Origin: Bordetella parapertussis
Lineage (GTDB): Bacteria; Pseudomonadota; Gammaproteobacteria; Burkholderiales; Burkholderiaceae_B
Direction of reading: 5' to 3'
Length of the DNA stretch: 23,806 nt
Assembly: GCA_945868195.1 (NCBI GenBank)
Contig: CAMBLP010000015.1
Span: 1-23,806, forward strand
The translations under genes and the position numbers were made by a program. Positions 17,907 to 23,806 of the stretch are shown one piece after another. Under the pieces are notes generated by a model. The model did not search any database. It was not told the DNA's origin and worked only from the letters and a program-made list of their open reading frames with translations. Position 1 is the first letter of the stretch. Each line of letters opens with the position of its first letter.

Positions 17907-18620
17907 TTAGCGCAAACCTGCTGCATAGTCAGAAACGGCCTTAAGGTCAGCATCTGACATACGGTCGGCGATTTGGTTCATCATGGGTGAATTACCACGG
18001 TGACCTGCGCGAAAGAGCTTGAGCTGGTCTTCGATGTACGAGGGGTATTGTCCACTGAGTCGTGGGTATTGCGCTGGAATGCCCGCACCATTAGCAGAAT
18101 GACATCCAGCACATGCAGGGACATTGCGCTCGGGAATCCCTGCCCGCCAGATTTTTTGGCCTCGCTCCGCCAACTTTTCGTTGGTTGCGGTCGCAGGCTG
18201 CGCTAAGGTTTGCAAGGACAAGAAGTAGGCAAGATTATGCATATCCGCTTCGGTCAGCGGCGTCGCAAGCGCTTGCATCACGGAAGGCGCGCCCTCAGCA
18301 CCCTTGCGCAAGGCGGTCTTGGCGCCTGCTTTGATACGGAACTCAACGAGCTGTTTGTATAAATACTCGTGTGACTGAGCGGAAAGATTGGGGTTGGCAG
18401 GAATCGTACTGTTGCCCGCCGCGCCGTGACAAGAGACACAGGCCACGATGCCGCGCGCTGCATCGCCCTGTTCATAGAGCTGAGCGCCCTTTGTGGCGTC
18501 AGGTTTTGCTGGGCCCTTGACAGGACCTGCAGCCATACTGGTTGATACGGCAGACACCCCAAGCAACAACCCGCTCACAAGCACTATCTTAGACACTACC
18601 TTGGACAGCACACGCTTCAT
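17907..18620 (-). CDS. Diheme cytochrome c4
   Basis: This periplasmic diheme electron carrier, in relatives, links the bc1 complex to terminal oxidases. Sec signal peptide: MKRVLSKVVSK, a hydrophobic core and a probable cleavage near SMA-A (about residue 30). Two class I cytochrome c domains follow. Heme site 1 is CVSCH (C61, C64, H65) with M115 as likely sixth ligand. Heme site 2 is CAGCH (C170, C173, H174) with M213 or M214 in SPMMNQIADRM. The 237-residue length is slightly above typical c4. GAGG lies six bases before the ATG at 18620. It is transcribed away from engB and towards resB-ccsB, the machinery that would attach its hemes. Confidence 0.95.
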   Translation of the reverse strand: MKRVLSKVVSKIVLVSGLLLGVSAVSTSMAAGPVKGPAKPDATKGAQLYEQGDAARGIVACVSCHGAAGNSTIPANPNLSAQSHEYLYKQLVEFRIKAGAKTALRKGAEGAPSVMQALATPLTEADMHNLAYFLSLQTLAQPATATNEKLAERGQKIWRAGIPERNVPACAGCHSANGAGIPAQYPRLSGQYPSYIEDQLKLFRAGHRGNSPMMNQIADRMSDADLKAVSDYAAGLR

Positions 18621-18674
18621 TGAAGACCTCGACGCTTGTAATCTTTCTATAAATCAACAACTTCTAAACCCAAG

Positions 18675-18684
18675 ATTATACAAT
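18675..18684. promoter_or_regulatory. Overlapping -10-like elements in the cytochrome c4/engB divergent gap
   Basis: A perfect TATAAT occurs on the minus strand (18680-18675) facing cytochrome c4. A plus-strand TATACAAT (18677-18684) overlaps it and faces engB. I see no good -35 at standard spacing for either, so this is a weak prediction. The 84-base gap holds nothing else I can name. Confidence 0.3.
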
Positions 18685-18704
18685 AGCGTTTGAGCTTCTT
18701 CTTA

Positions 18705-21584
<2,880 letters not shown>

Positions 21585-21605
21585 GTTGTCTCTGATCTAA
21601 GTCTT

Positions 21606-21641
21606 TTATTTGTTGTATTTGTTTTATTTGTTTTATTTTTT
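21606..21641. repeat. Short TTATTTGTT tandem repeat between dsbD and the MFS gene
   Basis: On the plus strand about four imperfect copies of TTATTTGTT run from 21606 to 21641: one exact, one shortened with an extra G before it, one exact, and one ending in T-only. On the coding (minus) strand this is an A-rich, unstructured leader (AAATAAAACAAAT-type) between the dsbD stop and the MFS start. It may be a slippage-prone spacer, a promoter UP-like element or simply a poly-T-rich dsbD 3' end. Confidence 0.6.
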
Positions 21642-23650
21642 TACTTGAGTGCACGATCCAAGGTCGCGGCAAACCGAGTGGCATCCTGAAAGCCCACCAC
21701 TCTCACATCTTTTCTTTCTTGACCACTCGGGCTAAAGAAAATAATACCCGGGGGTCCAAACAGACGAAATTTTTTCATCAAGGCACGATCCTCCGCATTG
21801 TTTGCGGTGACATCGACCTTTAACAACAGCATCTGATTCATGCGTTGCATGACGCGCGGATCAACAAACGTAAAAGCTTCCATTTCTTTGCATGAAACAC
21901 ACCAGTCAGCATAAAAATCCAACATCACAGGTCGCGTCGACTGTGCAAGTAATTGCTCAAGCTGAGCCACGGTTCTGACAAGTTGAAAACTTGGAGGCCC
22001 CGCTTTTAAAGCGCTAGGGCTTTGCACCGTTGTTCCGCTGTGATTGACGTTGGGTGTGCCGAGCAGTTGCTGTTTGCCTGTTAAATTCGCGGCGCCGGGC
22101 ATGGGTCCTTGTGGCGTCATGGGAGTCGCTGTTGGGATACCCGTCGTCACGGAATTATTCATCGATAACGACAAATGATTTAAAGGCTGAAGTAACGAGC
22201 GTCCTCCACTCGCAACACCTAGAATCCAGACCGTGCTCAACACAATCAGCAACAAACCTAAAGTTTTACGGCATGCTCCACTTACTCCAGACGCACTCGT
22301 GAGAGGTTCGAAAGGTCGCAGTAATACGGCTGCAAACATTGCCAGCACAGCCCAGCCCAAAATCTGTACCCACGTGGGCATCAATGGCGTCACCATCCAC
22401 CATGCCGTTGCCAACAATAACAAACCAAAAAACTGCTTGACGCCTTCCATCCAAGAGCCTGCGCGCGGCATGAGCTTTCCAGCTGATACGCCCATTAAAA
22501 GTAACGGCACCCCCATACCCCAGGCCATCGCAAATAATGCCGCACCTCCCAAAAAGACATCCCCTGTTTGGGAGATATATAACAATGCGCCCGCCAAAGG
22601 TGCGGCGACACACGGTCCAACAATCAGCGCGGACAGTGCACCCATCAAGATGGCCGCACTCATCTTTCCGCCAAGGATATGCGCGTTTTTAGTCATCAAA
22701 CGTGTCTGAATGAACGAAGGCATTTGCAGCGTATACACATCGAACATCGCAAGCGCCAACACCCCGAGTAGTAAGCCAAACAAGCCCAGCACCCACGGGG
22801 TTTGTAACCAGGCTGCGAGTCCAGCACCACTCAGCCCCGCTGCAATACCAAGCGCCGTATAAATCACTGACATGCCGGCTACATAGCCAAATGCCAAGGC
22901 GAATCCTCGGGCTTTAGAAACATGCTGCTGCTCACCGACTAACAGCACGGAAAGAATCGGCAGCATCGGCAACACGCATGGCGTCAGGGCAAGCAACAAG
23001 CCCAACACAAAAAATAATAAAACAATCTCGATCGCTCCTGTCGAAGACAAAATATCTGCGAGACTGACGTCATTGCCCCCAAAAAAAAGCTCTGACCACC
23101 GCCCTTGCTGAAGGCGATCAAAAAGTCCCAGCGTATTGGCGGGTGACTGCAACAAGTAACCAATGGCTTCTGGTGTTGCCTGCATGGGGACAATAAAGTC
23201 CATTGGCGGATAGCAAATACCAGCTTCAGCACAACCTTGCCCCGTCACCGTCAACACGAAAGGATTTGTTGGGAGGTCTTTGGGCCAAGCCGTGATCGGC
23301 AATGTGATGACGGCTTCTTTGAAATACAGCTCCATCTTTCTGTCAAACGTCGGATCGTGTTTAACCTGACCGCTTGGAAATTTGCCTTCACCGAGCTTCA
23401 CATTATGCGTGTCGAGCTTGAACGCAAATTGTTCGCGATACATGTAGTAGCCATTGGCAATCTTAAATTGCAGCTGTATGACACCGGGTCCCGCCATTTG
23501 AGCGCGGAGAATAAAAGCCTTTTCAGGATCTAAAAAGTCTTTTTGCTGAGCCCGCACCATCGAAGTAAAAAAAATACTCGACAATACAAACAGCATCGCC
23601 AGTATTAAAAATGTTTTTGAACGCTTACGTACGTTTGTTGCTACGCTCAT
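21641..23650 (-). CDS. dsbD: Thiol:disulfide interchange protein DsbD
   Basis: DsbD carries electrons from cytoplasmic thioredoxin to periplasmic DsbC/DsbG and to the cytochrome c thiol pathway. The 669-residue protein has a signal peptide (MSVATNVRKRSK, hydrophobic core, cut near VRA-Q), and the alpha domain with C140/C146 in GCAEAGICYPP. It then has an eight-helix beta domain with C225 (ALTPCVLPMLP) and C347 (IVGPCVAAP), and a thioredoxin-like gamma domain with C584/C587 in DWCVSCKEM. All three redox pairs are present. A long Pro/Thr/Asn-rich linker (about 490-555) joins the last helix to the gamma domain. The start is the ATG at 23650, with AGGAG seven bases upstream; it overlaps the cutA stop as ATGA. 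The product is a natural partner of the ResB/CcsB system in this window. Confidence 0.96.
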   Translation of the reverse strand: MSVATNVRKRSKTFLILAMLFVLSSIFFTSMVRAQQKDFLDPEKAFILRAQMAGPGVIQLQFKIANGYYMYREQFAFKLDTHNVKLGEGKFPSGQVKHDPTFDRKMELYFKEAVITLPITAWPKDLPTNPFVLTVTGQGCAEAGICYPPMDFIVPMQATPEAIGYLLQSPANTLGLFDRLQQGRWSELFFGGNDVSLADILSSTGAIEIVLLFFVLGLLLALTPCVLPMLPILSVLLVGEQQHVSKARGFALAFGYVAGMSVIYTALGIAAGLSGAGLAAWLQTPWVLGLFGLLLGVLALAMFDVYTLQMPSFIQTRLMTKNAHILGGKMSAAILMGALSALIVGPCVAAPLAGALLYISQTGDVFLGGAALFAMAWGMGVPLLLMGVSAGKLMPRAGSWMEGVKQFFGLLLLATAWWMVTPLMPTWVQILGWAVLAMFAAVLLRPFEPLTSASGVSGACRKTLGLLLIVLSTVWILGVASGGRSLLQPLNHLSLSMNNSVTTGIPTATPMTPQGPMPGAANLTGKQQLLGTPNVNHSGTTVQSPSALKAGPPSFQLVRTVAQLEQLLAQSTRPVMLDFYADWCVSCKEMEAFTFVDPRVMQRMNQMLLLKVDVTANNAEDRALMKKFRLFGPPGIIFFSPSGQERKDVRVVGFQDATRFAATLDRALK

Positions 23651-23806
23651 GTCGACGCTCCTGCCGTCAAACTTCGCACCCAATCAAGATAGGGGTCATA
23701 GCCACCAACAGCGGGCAAAACAATGGCCTCTGGTATGTCATAGGGATGAAGTTCAACCAAGCGCTCAATCATTGCGTGTTGCTTATTTACGGTCGTTTTA
23801 ATGATC
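23647..23806 (-). CDS. cutA: Divalent-cation tolerance protein CutA (partial, N-terminus outside window)
   Basis: The last 52 residues of a CutA-family protein are encoded at the window edge; the 5' part lies beyond 23806. The frame reads IIKTTVNKQHAMIERLVELH, then PYDIPEAIVLPAVGGYDPYLDWV and ends in TAGAST. LxKTT, HPYxxPE and YLxWV are hallmarks of the CutA trimeric fold. The TGA (23649-23647) overlaps the dsbD ATG. In E. coli cutA also lies just upstream of dsbD, which supports the call. Its precise biochemical role is unsettled, with copper tolerance and signalling both proposed. Confidence 0.9.
   Translation of the reverse strand, partial: IIKTTVNKQHAMIERLVELHPYDIPEAIVLPAVGGYDPYLDWVRSLTAGAST

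Noticed and set aside
23651..23683. Extension of dsbD upstream to a TTG
   Set aside because: It would place charged residues before the signal peptide and overlap cutA further; AGGAG is correctly spaced for the ATG at 23650.

Overview
The window is a densely packed stretch of chromosome from a Gram-negative bacterium, most likely a betaproteobacterium of the order Burkholderiales. An Alcaligenaceae-like genome is my best guess, but I cannot prove it. The reasons are System II (ResB/CcsB) cytochrome c maturation next to a diheme cytochrome c4 and the engB-hemB pair, the cyaY/lptM-lysA/mrcA neighbourhood, and aroK-aroB-dgt gene order. Composition is moderately GC-rich and even. I see no rRNA, tRNA, IS element, phage gene, CRISPR array or broken gene. 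No gap between genes exceeds about 140 bases.

Layout. 10-2907 (+) is uvrA (nucleotide excision repair), whose stop overlaps that of a convergent gene. 6702-2904 (-) is a tight operon aroK-aroB-dgt followed by an unrecognised cysteine-rich lipoprotein. 6782-9199 (+) is mrcA (PBP1A), divergent from aroK. It converges on cyaY (frataxin, -), which is itself divergent from lptM-lysA (+, 9577-11149). 17767-11165 (-) is a run resB-ccsB-MFS-EamA-deacetylase with gaps or overlaps of -4 to 41 bases. Here a transporter/acetylpolyamine-deacetylase-like cassette follows the cytochrome c synthetase genes. 18620-17907 (-) is cytochrome c4, cut off from resB by hairpins and divergent from engB-hemB (+, 18705-20356). 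23806-20340 (-) is cutA (partial)-dsbD-MFS, whose last gene converges on hemB with a 17-base overlap.

How it fits together. Two themes dominate. The first is cell-envelope and core biosynthesis: shikimate pathway, diaminopimelate to lysine, peptidoglycan polymerisation and the LPS-transport accessory LptM. The second is heme and cytochrome c: HemB makes porphobilinogen, ResB/CcsB deliver and attach heme, DsbD supplies periplasmic reducing power for apocytochrome thiols, cytochrome c4 is a likely client, and CyaY serves iron-sulfur assembly.

Most of this is ordinary core genome, and I found no convincing undescribed system. The parts most worth a second look are the three-gene transporter/deacetylase cassette joined to ccsB by a TTGA overlap, the orphan lipoprotein ending the aro operon, an aroK promoter placed to give a leaderless transcript, the absence of pilMNOPQ between mrcA and aroK, and several terminator-like hairpins built into coding sequence at convergent gene ends.
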